Positions 6,678 through 15,978 are shown, numbered from the stretch's first letter. The stretch is DNA of 17,926 nt from Caryophanales bacterium UBA6769 (GCA_002453275.1 DKGN01000079.1:1-17926); one strand, 5' to 3'. Numbers and translations: made by a program. Notes: generated by a model not told the origin, from the sequence alone.

Positions 6678-7795
6678 CGAAAACAATCCTTCCTGGACAA
6701 ACGATTGGAATTTTAGGTGGAGGACAACTCGGTCGTATGATGGCCCTCTCTGCAAAAGCAATGGGCTACCGAATTGCTGTTCTTGAATCAACGAAAAACT
6801 CACCGTTAGCACAGGTTTCTGATGTCGAAGTTGTCGCAGATTACGACAGTAAGGATGGTGCAAGTGAGCTTGCGAAAGCAAGCGACGTCGTTACGTATGA
6901 ATTTGAAAACATTGACGATGAAACGGCGAAGTGGCTCGAGCAACAAGCGTATTTGCCACAAGGAAGTGAACTGCTTGCGATTACACAAGATCGTAAGCTT
7001 GAAAAGCAAAAGATTAACGATTCCGGTACGATAACCGCTCCTTATGAAATAGTTACGACGGAAGCTGAGCTCCGTTCAAGTCTTGCTAACTTAGGTTATC
7101 CTGCTGTTTTGAAAACGACGCGTGGAGGATATGACGGTAAAGGCCAAGTCGTCTTATGTGAGGATTCGGACGTTCCATCGGCTATAAAACTACTTGAATG
7201 CAATGAATGTATTCTTGAAAAGTGGCTGACATTTGAGAAAGAAATCTCAGTCATCGTGACGAGAAGTGTGACAGGTGAAACAGCAACCTTTCCCGTTGCA
7301 GAAAACATTCATGTGAACAATATTTTACACAAAAGCATCGTACCGGCCCGAATTTCTGATGAGACGGCTGAACAGGCAAAAGCACTTGCGATTCAACTAG
7401 CAGATGCATTCGAACTCATCGGAACACTTGCGGTCGAAATGTTCTTGACAGCTGACGGAATAATCTACGTGAATGAGGTTGCCCCAAGACCACATAATTC
7501 CGGACATTATACGATGGATGCTTGTGAAACATCGCAATTTGAACAACATATTCGTGCAATCTGTGGCTGGCCCCTTGGGAAGACAACGTTGCATACGCCT
7601 GTCGTCATGATGAATATTTTAGGTCAGCACGTTAACAAAACGTTAGCAAGTCTAGATCAATTCGAAGCGTGCAAGCTCCATTTATACGGAAAGGCGGAAG
7701 CGAAGCACAACCGTAAAATGGGTCACTTAAATGTACTTGCAAACAGTGTGGATGAAGCACTTGAAATGATAAATAATTTGGAAATATGGGAATAA
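6674..7795 (+). CDS. purK: N5-carboxyaminoimidazole ribonucleotide synthase
   Basis: PurK is the ATP-grasp enzyme that carboxylates AIR with bicarbonate and ATP to N5-CAIR, feeding PurE. The 373-residue protein starts with the dinucleotide-like GILGGGQLGRMM (12-23), carries the glycine-rich ATP-grasp loop TTRGGYDGKGQV in the middle, and the metal/substrate motif NEVAPRPHNSGHYT (about 267-280). Length is normal for Bacillus. Translation is coupled to purE by a 4-base overlap. Presence of both purE and purK indicates the bacterial two-step route to CAIR. Confidence 0.97.
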   Translation: MTKTILPGQTIGILGGGQLGRMMALSAKAMGYRIAVLESTKNSPLAQVSDVEVVADYDSKDGASELAKASDVVTYEFENIDDETAKWLEQQAYLPQGSELLAITQDRKLEKQKINDSGTITAPYEIVTTEAELRSSLANLGYPAVLKTTRGGYDGKGQVVLCEDSDVPSAIKLLECNECILEKWLTFEKEISVIVTRSVTGETATFPVAENIHVNNILHKSIVPARISDETAEQAKALAIQLADAFELIGTLAVEMFLTADGIIYVNEVAPRPHNSGHYTMDACETSQFEQHIRAICGWPLGKTTLHTPVVMMNILGQHVNKTLASLDQFEACKLHLYGKAEAKHNRKMGHLNVLANSVDEALEMINNLEIWE

Positions 7796-7813
7796 CGAAA
7801 GAGGAGAGACCAC

Positions 7814-9118
7814 ATGATTGAACGGTATACACGACCTGAAATGGGAAACATATGGACAGATGAAAATCGCTATAACGCATGGCTTGAAGTAGAGATTCTC
7901 GCATGTGAGGCATGGGCTGAGCTTGGTGATATCCCGAAGGAAGACGCGAAGCTTATTCGTCAAAACGCTTCATTTTCTGTGGAACGAATTCAAGAAATTG
8001 AAGAAGAGACACGGCATGACGTTGTTGCCTTTACGAGAGCAGTATCAGAAACGCTTGGCGAAGAAAAGAAGTGGGTCCACTACGGACTAACATCAACTGA
8101 TGTTGTCGATACAGCACTTTCCTATTTAATGAAGCAAGCGAATGACATTTTACAAAACGATATTGAAAACTTTATCGAAATTTTAAAAAACAAAGCAGTT
8201 GAACATAAATATACCGTCATGATGGGGCGGACACATGGTGTTCACGCCGAGCCGACGACTTTCGGTCTGAAAATTGCCCTTTGGTACGAAGAAATGAAAC
8301 GAAACTTGGAACGGTTCAAGCAGGCAGCTAAAACAGTTCAAGTTGGAAAGCTTTCTGGTGCGGTTGGAACGTATGCCAACATCGATCCTTTTGTCGAAAA
8401 GTACGTCTGTGAAAATCTTGGTCTTGAGCCAGCGCCCATTTCAACTCAAACGCTTCAGCGTGATCGTCATGCACATTATATGTCAACACTTGCTCTCATC
8501 GCCTCTTCGATTGAAAAGTTTGCGATTGAAATTCGCGGCTTACAGAAATCGGAAACGCGAGAGGTCGAAGAATTTTTTGCAAAAGGGCAAAAAGGATCTT
8601 CAGCGATGCCACATAAACGAAACCCGATCGGCTCCGAAAATATGTCGGGAATTGCACGTGTCATACGTGGGTATATGCTGACAGCGTATGAGAACATTGC
8701 TCTTTGGCATGAACGGGATATTTCTCACTCATCGGCGGAGCGAATTATTTTGCCTGATGCGACAATTGCACTTAATTATATGCTTAATCGATTTAGCAAT
8801 CTCGTAAAAAATTTAACAGTATTCCCGGAAAATATGAAGCGAAATATGAATAGAACGTTCGGGTTGATTTATTCACAGCGCGTTTTGCTTAGCCTCATTG
8901 ATAAAGGAATGTCACGAGAAGAGGCTTACGATCTCGTACAACCAAAAGCAATGCAAGCATGGGAGGAGCAAGTCCAATTCCGCGATTTAATTGAAGCCGA
9001 ACAGGAAATAACGAATCGATTGACGGAGGAAGAAATTGCCGATTGCTTTAATTATGAGCATCATTTAGAAAAAGTTGATTTTCTTTTTAAACGATTACGA
9101 TTGGAGGAGCATGAATGA
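7814..9118 (+). CDS. purB: Adenylosuccinate lyase
   Basis: PurB cleaves fumarate from SAICAR (step 8 of IMP synthesis) and from adenylosuccinate (AMP synthesis). The 434-residue protein has the fumarase/ASL superfamily signature GSSAMPHKRNPI (261-272) with the catalytic serine, and His68 (TRHD), His89 (WVHYG) and His141 (GRTHGVHAEP) at the same numbers as the B. subtilis catalytic histidines. The ATG follows GAGGAGAG. Its end is odd: after the familiar C-terminal ...FLFKRL the last residues are RLEEHE, and the stop overlaps the start of purL (ATGA, 9115-9118), where Bacillus normally has purC, purS and purQ in between. SAICAR, its substrate, is made by the missing PurC. Confidence 0.97.
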   Translation: MIERYTRPEMGNIWTDENRYNAWLEVEILACEAWAELGDIPKEDAKLIRQNASFSVERIQEIEEETRHDVVAFTRAVSETLGEEKKWVHYGLTSTDVVDTALSYLMKQANDILQNDIENFIEILKNKAVEHKYTVMMGRTHGVHAEPTTFGLKIALWYEEMKRNLERFKQAAKTVQVGKLSGAVGTYANIDPFVEKYVCENLGLEPAPISTQTLQRDRHAHYMSTLALIASSIEKFAIEIRGLQKSETREVEEFFAKGQKGSSAMPHKRNPIGSENMSGIARVIRGYMLTAYENIALWHERDISHSSAERIILPDATIALNYMLNRFSNLVKNLTVFPENMKRNMNRTFGLIYSQRVLLSLIDKGMSREEAYDLVQPKAMQAWEEQVQFRDLIEAEQEITNRLTEEEIADCFNYEHHLEKVDFLFKRLRLEEHE

Positions 9119-11325
9119 GCACTCATCAAGAACCGACGGCTCAACAAATTAAAGACGACAAGCTTTATATAGAGATGGGGTTAAGTGACAAGGAGTATGA
9201 GGATGTTACGCAAGTGTTAGGTAGGCTTCCGAACTACACCGAAACAGGCTTATTTTCAGTGATGTGGTCAGAGCATTGTAGCTACAAAAGCTCGAAGCCA
9301 GTTTTGAAGAAGTTTCCAACTGAAGGTGTGCGTGTCATTCAAGGGCCGGGCGAAGGTGCTGGAGTCGTTGATATCGGTGATGAAGATGCGCTAGTGTTCA
9401 AAATTGAAAGTCACAACTCGCCTTCCGCTGTCGAGCCCTTCCACGGAGCGGCAACAGGACTCGGAGGTATTTTGCGTGACGTTTTTTCGATGGGAGCAAG
9501 ACCAATTGCTGCTTTAAATTCGCTCCGCTTCGGTGATCTACAATCTGAGCGTGTGCAATTTTTATTTGAACAAGCGGTCAAAGGGATCGCTCATTACGGC
9601 AATACGATGAACGTACCTGTCGTTGGTGGCGAGGTGCAATTTGATGAAGCGTACGAAGGCAATCCACTCGTCAACGCGATGGTCGTTGGGTTAATTAAGC
9701 ATGACGATCTCGTAAAAGGGTTAGCTTCGGGTGAAGGTAATAGTGTCATGTACGTCGGTGGAGAAACAGGCCGTGACGGTATTCACGGTGCAACATTTTC
9801 TTCTACAGAACTAACCGAGGATGAGACAGAAGGTGTATTTGTAAAAGGAAATCCAGATTTGCAAAAACGGGTGCTAGAGGCATGCCTTGAGCTCGCGAAA
9901 AGTGATGCACTCATCGGAATGCAAGATATGGGAGCGGCAGGGATTACATCGTCAGCGAGTGAAATGGCGAGTAAAGCAGGAGCCGGTCTTGAACTATATC
10001 TTGAAAAAGTTCCTCAACGAGATCCGAACATGACTCCATACGAAATGATGCTTTCTGAATCACAAGAGCGGATGCTCATCGTCGTAGAAAAAGGACGCGA
10101 ACATGAAATCGAAGAAATTTTAAATAAATGGGATGTTCCATCAGCTATCATTGGAAAAGTTACGACCGATAAGCAATTCCGTCTACTCTATAACGGTGAG
10201 GTTGTCGCTGACGTACCAGCAGATGCGTTAGCGGAGGACTCGCCTGTTTATCACAAACGTTCAGAGGAACCGGCTTACTACAAAACGTTTCAAGCTGAAC
10301 GAGTGGAGAAACCGAACGTAGACAACATTCAGGAAACATTTTTACAGCTGATTGCTCAACCATCTGTTGCTAGTAAAGAGTGGGTTTATGAGCAGTTTGA
10401 TAAGCAGGATAAAGATTTCGTGCTCCGTCCAGGTGCTAGCGCCGGTGTCGTTCGAATTCCAAATACGAAAAAAGCAGTTGCAATGACGACAGATTGTAAT
10501 GCCCGTTACATTTATCTTGATCCGAATACTGGCGGGAAAATTGCTGTCGCTGAAGCGGCGCGTAATCTCGTTTGCACAGGGGCCAAGCCGATTGCAATTA
10601 CGGACGGACTTAATTACGGAAGTCCTGATAATCCAGAGGTCTTTTGGCAAATTGAACAGTCCGCAGAAGGAATAAGTGAAGCGTGCCGTACACTGGAAAC
10701 GCCAGTCGTGAGTGGAAACGTGTCACTTTACAACGAAACGAACGGAGATGCGATTTATCCAACGCCAATTATCGGGATGGTAGGGCTCGTGACCGATGTG
10801 GAACACGTTACAACGCCAAGCTTCAAGGAGGAAGGCGATATCATCTATGTTATCGGCGAAACGCTACCTGAGTTCGGAGGAAGTGAACTTCAAAAACTTC
10901 TTAATGGGCGTATTTCAGGGCAAGCGCCAGCGATTGATTTAGACGTTGAGAAAGCACGTCAGGACGAATTACTTGAAGCTATTCAATTAGGTTTCGTCGC
11001 CTCCGCCGTTGATATTTCTGATGGGGGTCTCGCTCTTGCGTTAACAGAATCAATAGTAGGAGAGCAGCTAGGGGCTGACATCACAGTCGAAGATGATGCT
11101 GTCACTGCCCTTTTTAGCGAGTCACAATCACGCTATCTCGTCTCTGTGAAGCAGGAACATCAAGAACAATTTGAAGCAATCATTACGGCAAAACAAATCG
11201 GTCAAGTGACTAATGAAAAGACATTAACGATTAAAAACAACAACGAAGAGCTGCTCATCCAGGTAGACGTGCACCAGTTGGAAGACGCTTGGAAACATTC
11301 AATCCGAAACATAATGGCAAATTAA
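9115..11325 (+). CDS. purL: Phosphoribosylformylglycinamidine synthase, large subunit (small-type PurL)
   Basis: PurL makes FGAM from FGAR, ATP and ammonia. At 736 residues it is the small form that normally works in a complex with PurQ (glutaminase) and PurS; it lacks the C-terminal glutaminase domain of the large enterobacterial form. Both halves of the duplicated AIR-synthetase-like fold are present: LPNYTETGLFSVMWSEHCSYKSSK with His54, IQGPGEGAGVVDIGD (75-89), GAATGLGGILRD (111-122), VGGEVQFDEAYEGNPLVN, ISESQERM-like LSESQERM, and in the second half DCNARYIYLDPNTGGK. One signature is altered: residues 98-104 read ESHNSPS instead of ESHNHPS, with Ser102 (TCG at 9418-9420) replacing a nearly invariant His. 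GGAGG at 9103-9107, inside the purB end, serves as ribosome binding site. purS and purQ are not upstream as usual. Confidence 0.96.
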   Translation: MSTHQEPTAQQIKDDKLYIEMGLSDKEYEDVTQVLGRLPNYTETGLFSVMWSEHCSYKSSKPVLKKFPTEGVRVIQGPGEGAGVVDIGDEDALVFKIESHNSPSAVEPFHGAATGLGGILRDVFSMGARPIAALNSLRFGDLQSERVQFLFEQAVKGIAHYGNTMNVPVVGGEVQFDEAYEGNPLVNAMVVGLIKHDDLVKGLASGEGNSVMYVGGETGRDGIHGATFSSTELTEDETEGVFVKGNPDLQKRVLEACLELAKSDALIGMQDMGAAGITSSASEMASKAGAGLELYLEKVPQRDPNMTPYEMMLSESQERMLIVVEKGREHEIEEILNKWDVPSAIIGKVTTDKQFRLLYNGEVVADVPADALAEDSPVYHKRSEEPAYYKTFQAERVEKPNVDNIQETFLQLIAQPSVASKEWVYEQFDKQDKDFVLRPGASAGVVRIPNTKKAVAMTTDCNARYIYLDPNTGGKIAVAEAARNLVCTGAKPIAITDGLNYGSPDNPEVFWQIEQSAEGISEACRTLETPVVSGNVSLYNETNGDAIYPTPIIGMVGLVTDVEHVTTPSFKEEGDIIYVIGETLPEFGGSELQKLLNGRISGQAPAIDLDVEKARQDELLEAIQLGFVASAVDISDGGLALALTESIVGEQLGADITVEDDAVTALFSESQSRYLVSVKQEHQEQFEAIITAKQIGQVTNEKTLTIKNNNEELLIQVDVHQLEDAWKHSIRNIMAN

Positions 11326-12743
11326 GCTTTTTACTACTAAAGGAGGAATGCAGTGTGTTCGGCATATGGGGCCATGAAGACGCTGCCCAAATAGCATACT
11401 ATGGTCTCCACAGCTTACAGCATAGAGGTCAAGAAGGTGCGGGCATCGTAGTAAACGATGGAAAAGAATTAAGAGTTCATAAAGATGTTGGACTCGTTAA
11501 TGATGTATTTGGTCAAGGAGTTCTTGAAGAATTAAAGGGTGAAAGCGCAATTGGGCATGTTCGTTACACGACTGCAGGTGGCCGCGGATATGAAAATATC
11601 CAGCCCCTCCTTTTTCGTTCACTAACGGGTGGAATGGCTGTCGCACATAACGGAAATTTAACGAATGCACACGGGTTAAAGCATCAACTTGAGAGTCAAG
11701 GAAGTATCTTTCAAACGACATCTGACTCCGAAGTCCTCGTTCACTTAATTAAGAGGAGTGCATACGCGAACTTGGAAGATGCGTTTAAAGGTGCTCTATC
11801 GATGGTAAAAGGGGCATATGCCTTTCTCGTCATGACCGAAAATAAAATGATGGTCGCGCTTGATCCGAGTGGTATACGACCACTATCGTTAGGAAAACTT
11901 GGAGATGCTTACGTTGTTGCAAGTGAGACGTGTGCATTTGATACGATCGGAGCCGATTACATTCGTGACGTGAAACCAGGTGAGTTTCTCGTCATTAGTG
12001 ATGAAGGACTCCATTCTGAAATGTTCTCAACTTCAAGCGCACGTTCGATGTGTGGTATGGAGTATATATATTTTTCGCGCCCAGATTCTAACATTGGAAA
12101 TTTAAACATTCATACAGCGAGAAAAAACTTAGGAAAACAACTTGCACTTGAATCTCCAGCAGACGCAGATGTCGTAACGGGTGTGCCTGATTCAAGCATT
12201 TCTGCGGCGATTGGGTACGCGGAAGAATCGGGAATTCCGTATGAACTCGGTCTTATTAAAAACCGCTATGTCGGACGTACGTTCATTCAGCCATCACAAG
12301 AATTACGCGAGCAAGGGGTCAAAATGAAGCTATCCCCTGTTCGCGGGGTTGTCGAAGGGAAGCGTGTCGTTATGGTTGACGATTCAATCGTTCGTGGTAC
12401 GACAATTCGGCGCATTGTAAATTTGTTACGAGAAGCGGGAGCGAAAGAAGTCCACGTTAGAATTAGTGCTCCCCCGATTAAGAATCCGTGCTATTACGGG
12501 ATTGATATGAAAACGAAAGAAGAACTGATTGCAGCGAACCATACAATTGAAGAAATAAAAGAAGAAGTCGGCGCAGATTCTGTTGCCTATTTAAGTATAG
12601 ATGGGATGCTGCAAGCATTGGAAAGTGATGGAGAAGGTGTCGGCACTGGACATTGTCTCGCTTGTTTTACCGGAAAATACCCAACGGAAATTTACAATAA
12701 TTCGCCTAATGAACATGTTCGAAAATATAATGAGCACGTGTAA
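11289..12743 (+). CDS. purF: Amidophosphoribosyltransferase
   Basis: PurF makes phosphoribosylamine from PRPP and glutamine, the first committed step. The N-terminal glutaminase domain needs a Cys exposed by removal of a propeptide: here it is Cys21 in KEECSVFGIWGHE (codon 11349-11351). The C-terminal domain has the PRPP motif VVMVDDSIVRGTT (360-372). Cys255, Cys401, Cys456 and Cys459 match the four ligands of the regulatory 4Fe-4S cluster. From Cys21 the length is 464 residues, as in B. subtilis. The only in-frame start upstream of the Cys is TTG 11289, inside purL, giving a 20-residue propeptide (11 in B. subtilis) with a weak GGAAG before it. A perfect AAAGGAGG (11339-11346) points instead to GTG 11355, which would lose the catalytic Cys. 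The residue after Cys is Ser where Gly is usual. Confidence 0.93.
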   Translation: METFNPKHNGKLSFLLLKEECSVFGIWGHEDAAQIAYYGLHSLQHRGQEGAGIVVNDGKELRVHKDVGLVNDVFGQGVLEELKGESAIGHVRYTTAGGRGYENIQPLLFRSLTGGMAVAHNGNLTNAHGLKHQLESQGSIFQTTSDSEVLVHLIKRSAYANLEDAFKGALSMVKGAYAFLVMTENKMMVALDPSGIRPLSLGKLGDAYVVASETCAFDTIGADYIRDVKPGEFLVISDEGLHSEMFSTSSARSMCGMEYIYFSRPDSNIGNLNIHTARKNLGKQLALESPADADVVTGVPDSSISAAIGYAEESGIPYELGLIKNRYVGRTFIQPSQELREQGVKMKLSPVRGVVEGKRVVMVDDSIVRGTTIRRIVNLLREAGAKEVHVRISAPPIKNPCYYGIDMKTKEELIAANHTIEEIKEEVGADSVAYLSIDGMLQALESDGEGVGTGHCLACFTGKYPTEIYNNSPNEHVRKYNEHV

Positions 12744-12775
12744 CGACGCTTAAATCGGTAAAGGAGAGAGAAGAA

Positions 12776-13819
12776 ATGACTGATGCATATAAACGAGCAG
12801 GGGTTAACATTGAAGCAGGCTATGAAGCTGTTGCACGTATGAAGCAACACGTTGCGAGAACAACGAGAAAAGGTGTGATCGGTGGATTAGGTGCGTTCGG
12901 TGGGATGTTTGACATATCGGAATTAGGCTACAAGGAACCTGTTCTCGTCTCTGGAACTGATGGTGTCGGAACGAAGCTCTTGCTCGCCTTCATGCTCGAC
13001 AAGCATGACACAATCGGGATTGATTGTGTTGCAATGAGTGTGAACGATATCGTCGTCCAAGGTGCAGAACCGCTTTATTTTCTTGATTATATTGCGACAG
13101 GACAGCTCGATCCTGAACGAGTTGAACAAATTGTAAAAGGAATCGCGGACGGATGTGAGCAAGCTGGGTGTGCATTAATCGGCGGAGAAACGGCTGAAAT
13201 GCCCGATCTTTATGCTGACAATGAATATGATTTAGCAGGCTTTGCAGTTGGTGCCGTTGAAAAATCAAACATTATTACCGGTGACGCCATTAAAGCTGGG
13301 GATATTTTGATTGGCCTCGAGTCAAACGGCTTGCACAGCAATGGTTACTCCCTCGTGAGAAAAATTTTGTTAAAAGATAAACAGTTAGATTTGAAGAAAA
13401 CATACGGGGATCTCACCCTTCCATTAGGTGAAGAATTGTTACGCCCAACACAAATTTACGTGAAACCGATTCTAGCATTACTAGAGAAGTTTCAAATTAA
13501 TGGGATTTCACATATTACTGGTGGCGGTTTTATTGAAAATATCCCACGCATGCTTCCTAGCGAGCTCGGTGCGGTCATCGACTGTGACAAATGGGACGTC
13601 CCTCCAATCTTTACGCTGCTTGAAGCAGAAGGAAAGCTGACTAAACATGAGATGTTCAATACGTTTAATATGGGGATTGGCATGGTGCTAGCCGTAGCTG
13701 TAGACAAAGTTCCTTCTATTATGAACGAGCTTAAAGAGCTTGGGCAAAAAGCGTATGAAATCGGTCGAGTAACGAAGGAAAGCGGAATTGAACTTTGGGA
13801 CGGTGACACGAATGTGTAA
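12776..13819 (+). CDS. purM: Phosphoribosylformylglycinamidine cyclo-ligase (AIR synthetase)
   Basis: PurM closes the imidazole ring, turning FGAM and ATP into AIR. The 347-residue protein has the family motifs FGGMFDISE (40-48), SGTDGVGTKL (59-68), NDIVVQGAEPLYFLDY (89-104), LIGGETAEMPDLY (134-146), GLESNGLHSNGYSLVR (178-193) and ITGGGFIENIPRMLP (about 247-261). The ATG has AAAGGAGAG nine bases upstream, 32 bases after purF. Its stop overlaps the start of purN. Nothing unusual. Confidence 0.97.
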   Translation: MTDAYKRAGVNIEAGYEAVARMKQHVARTTRKGVIGGLGAFGGMFDISELGYKEPVLVSGTDGVGTKLLLAFMLDKHDTIGIDCVAMSVNDIVVQGAEPLYFLDYIATGQLDPERVEQIVKGIADGCEQAGCALIGGETAEMPDLYADNEYDLAGFAVGAVEKSNIITGDAIKAGDILIGLESNGLHSNGYSLVRKILLKDKQLDLKKTYGDLTLPLGEELLRPTQIYVKPILALLEKFQINGISHITGGGFIENIPRMLPSELGAVIDCDKWDVPPIFTLLEAEGKLTKHEMFNTFNMGIGMVLAVAVDKVPSIMNELKELGQKAYEIGRVTKESGIELWDGDTNV

Positions 13820-14387
13820 GCTAGCTGTTTTTGCATCAGGGAACGGGTCAAACTTTCAATCGATCGTTGATGCGATTGCACACGGTCAATTGATGGCAAC
13901 GTGCGAAGTACTGATTTGCGATCAACCCGATGCTAAAGTAATTGAACGTGCAAAAAAAGCGAACATTCCTGCTTTCGTTTTTGACATGAAGCAGTTTGCG
14001 AATAAGACTGAATTTGAACGAGCCATATTAAAAAAGCTACGTGAATATGACGTAACGTTTATTGCCCTTGCAGGGTATATGCGTTTGATCGGCTCTACGT
14101 TACTTGAAGCGTATGCGCAAAAAATTGTAAATATCCACCCATCTCTTCTTCCAGCTTTTCCTGGTCTTGATGCGATTGGTCAAGCGTTTCAAGCAGGTGT
14201 AAAAGTGACAGGTGTGACGATTCATTACGTTGACAGTGGGATGGATACAGGTCCAATTATTGCACAAAAGGCGATAGACCTAACTGAAGATGAAACAGAA
14301 GAAAGCTTACGTGAAAAAATTCATGCCATTGAGCATGTGCTTTACCCGCAAACATTAGGAAAAGTTATGGGAGGATTAAACGAATGA
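13812..14387 (+). CDS. purN: Phosphoribosylglycinamide formyltransferase
   Basis: PurN transfers a formyl group from 10-formyl-THF to GAR, giving FGAR. The 191-residue protein starts MCKLAVFASGNGSNF with the phosphate-binding loop at 9-14, has LAGYMRLIG (87-95), and the catalytic triad as Asn107, His109 (NIHPSLLPAFPG) and Asp145 (DSGMDTGP). The frame is open further upstream to a TTG at 13788, but family members begin right at the ATG chosen here, which overlaps the end of purM by 8 bases. There is no good Shine-Dalgarno site, so translation is probably coupled to purM. It overlaps purH by ATGA. Confidence 0.95.
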   Translation: MCKLAVFASGNGSNFQSIVDAIAHGQLMATCEVLICDQPDAKVIERAKKANIPAFVFDMKQFANKTEFERAILKKLREYDVTFIALAGYMRLIGSTLLEAYAQKIVNIHPSLLPAFPGLDAIGQAFQAGVKVTGVTIHYVDSGMDTGPIIAQKAIDLTEDETEESLREKIHAIEHVLYPQTLGKVMGGLNE

Positions 14388-15922
14388 AAGTAAAACGTGC
14401 CCTTATTAGTGTGTCGGATAAAACGGGGATTATCCCTTTCGTAGAACAGCTGACTTCGCTCGGAATTGAGGTTGTCTCAACGGGTGGAACAGAACAAAAA
14501 ATTGCACAAGCTGGATTGCCAGTAACAGGCATTTCGGACATTACGGAATTTCCGGAAATTTTAAATGGGAGAGTCAAAACGCTTCATCCGAACGTACACG
14601 GTGGCTTGCTCGCCATGCGTGGTAACGAACAGCATGAGCAGGAACTAGCTGAACACAATATATCCCCAATTGATTTAGTCGTTGTCAATTTATATCCATT
14701 TCAAGCAACAATTTCAAAAACAGGGACTACGTTTGCAGACGCAATTGAAAACATTGATATCGGTGGCCCGACGATGTTACGTGCAGCTGCAAAAAACCAT
14801 AACGATGTGACCGTTGTCGTCGATCCGAAAGATTATGAAAAAGTCATCGCAGAACTAAAAGACAATGGCGAAACTTCATTAGAAACTAGACGTGAACTTG
14901 CTGCAAAAGTGTTCCGTCATACAGCTGCCTACGACTCTGTCATCGCAAACTACTTAACGCAAGAAACAGGCGAACAATTCCCTGAATCTTACACCGTTAC
15001 ATATTCCAAAAAGCAAGATTTACGCTACGGTGAAAATCCTCACCAAAAAGCAGCGTTCTACGAGGCACCAATCCGAAGCGAAAATACACTTGCTTCTGCG
15101 AAACAACTCCATGGCAAGGAATTGTCTTACAATAACATTCAAGATGCGAATGCCGCTTTGCAAATTGTAAAAGAATTTACTGAACCTGCCGTCGTTGCAG
15201 TCAAACATATGAACCCGTGTGGAGTCGGAAATGGAGAAACGATTGTTAATGCTTATACGAATGCGTATGAAGCGGATCCTGTCTCTATTTTCGGAGGAAT
15301 TGTTGCCGCAAACCGGGAAATTGACGCAGACACAGCTGCGAAAATGAAAAAAATATTTTTAGAAATTGTTATTGCACCAGCATTCAGCAAGGAAGCATTA
15401 GACATTTTAACAGAAAAGAAAAATTTGCGTTTACTTACAATCGAGATGGAAGGTTTGTCACAAGATGATAAGCAATTGACATCTGTGTCAGGGGGATTAC
15501 TCGTCCAAGACATCGATCGTTACACGTTGGAAGATGCGGACATTTCGATTCCAACAGAAAGAGAGCCTAGTGAGGAAGAGTGGAAAGCGTTGAAGCTTGC
15601 ATGGAATGTCGTCAAACATGTGAAATCAAATGCAATTGTACTGACAAAAGATGATCGAACAGTTGGGGTTGGCGCTGGGCAAATGAACCGTGTTGGTGCG
15701 GCAAAGATTGCGATTGAGCAAGCGGGAGACGATTCGAAAGGCTCCGTCATGGGATCAGATGCCTTTTTCCCAATGAATGATACGGTTGAAGCAGCAGGAA
15801 AAGCAGGAGTAACGGCGATTATTCAGCCTGGCGGCTCCATTCGTGATGAAGAATCAATCGAAAAAGCGAATGAATATGGCATTGCGATGGTCTTCACAGG
15901 CGTGAGACATTTCAAACATTAA
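14384..15922 (+). CDS. purH: Bifunctional AICAR transformylase/IMP cyclohydrolase
   Basis: PurH performs the last two steps to IMP: formylation of AICAR with 10-formyl-THF and ring closure. The 512-residue protein has the N-terminal MGS-like cyclohydrolase domain (about 1-200; SVSDKTGI at 9-16, STGGTEQKI, GRVKTLHPNVHGG) and the C-terminal transformylase domain with LRYGENPHQKA (about 207-217), VKHMNPCGVG with Lys274-His275 as catalytic pair, FGGIVAANREID, and VMGSDAFFPMNDTVE near the end. The ATG overlaps the purN stop, with GGGAGG just upstream (14370-14375). A 56-base gap separates it from purD. Confidence 0.97.
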   Translation: MKVKRALISVSDKTGIIPFVEQLTSLGIEVVSTGGTEQKIAQAGLPVTGISDITEFPEILNGRVKTLHPNVHGGLLAMRGNEQHEQELAEHNISPIDLVVVNLYPFQATISKTGTTFADAIENIDIGGPTMLRAAAKNHNDVTVVVDPKDYEKVIAELKDNGETSLETRRELAAKVFRHTAAYDSVIANYLTQETGEQFPESYTVTYSKKQDLRYGENPHQKAAFYEAPIRSENTLASAKQLHGKELSYNNIQDANAALQIVKEFTEPAVVAVKHMNPCGVGNGETIVNAYTNAYEADPVSIFGGIVAANREIDADTAAKMKKIFLEIVIAPAFSKEALDILTEKKNLRLLTIEMEGLSQDDKQLTSVSGGLLVQDIDRYTLEDADISIPTEREPSEEEWKALKLAWNVVKHVKSNAIVLTKDDRTVGVGAGQMNRVGAAKIAIEQAGDDSKGSVMGSDAFFPMNDTVEAAGKAGVTAIIQPGGSIRDEESIEKANEYGIAMVFTGVRHFKH

Positions 15923-15978
15923 TTAAGGAAGTCAAAAAGGCACCGCTTTGTTTTTATAAAAAAGTTAGGGGTGGAATA

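Noticed and set aside
13788..13811. Upstream TTG start for purN
   Set aside because: The eight extra residues have no counterpart in PurN proteins, and the ATG at 13812 starts right at the conserved strand.
13492..13899. 135-residue minus-strand frame over purM-purN
   Set aside because: It is antisense to conserved purM and purN, has a biased Ser/Ile/Pro composition, and no start signals.
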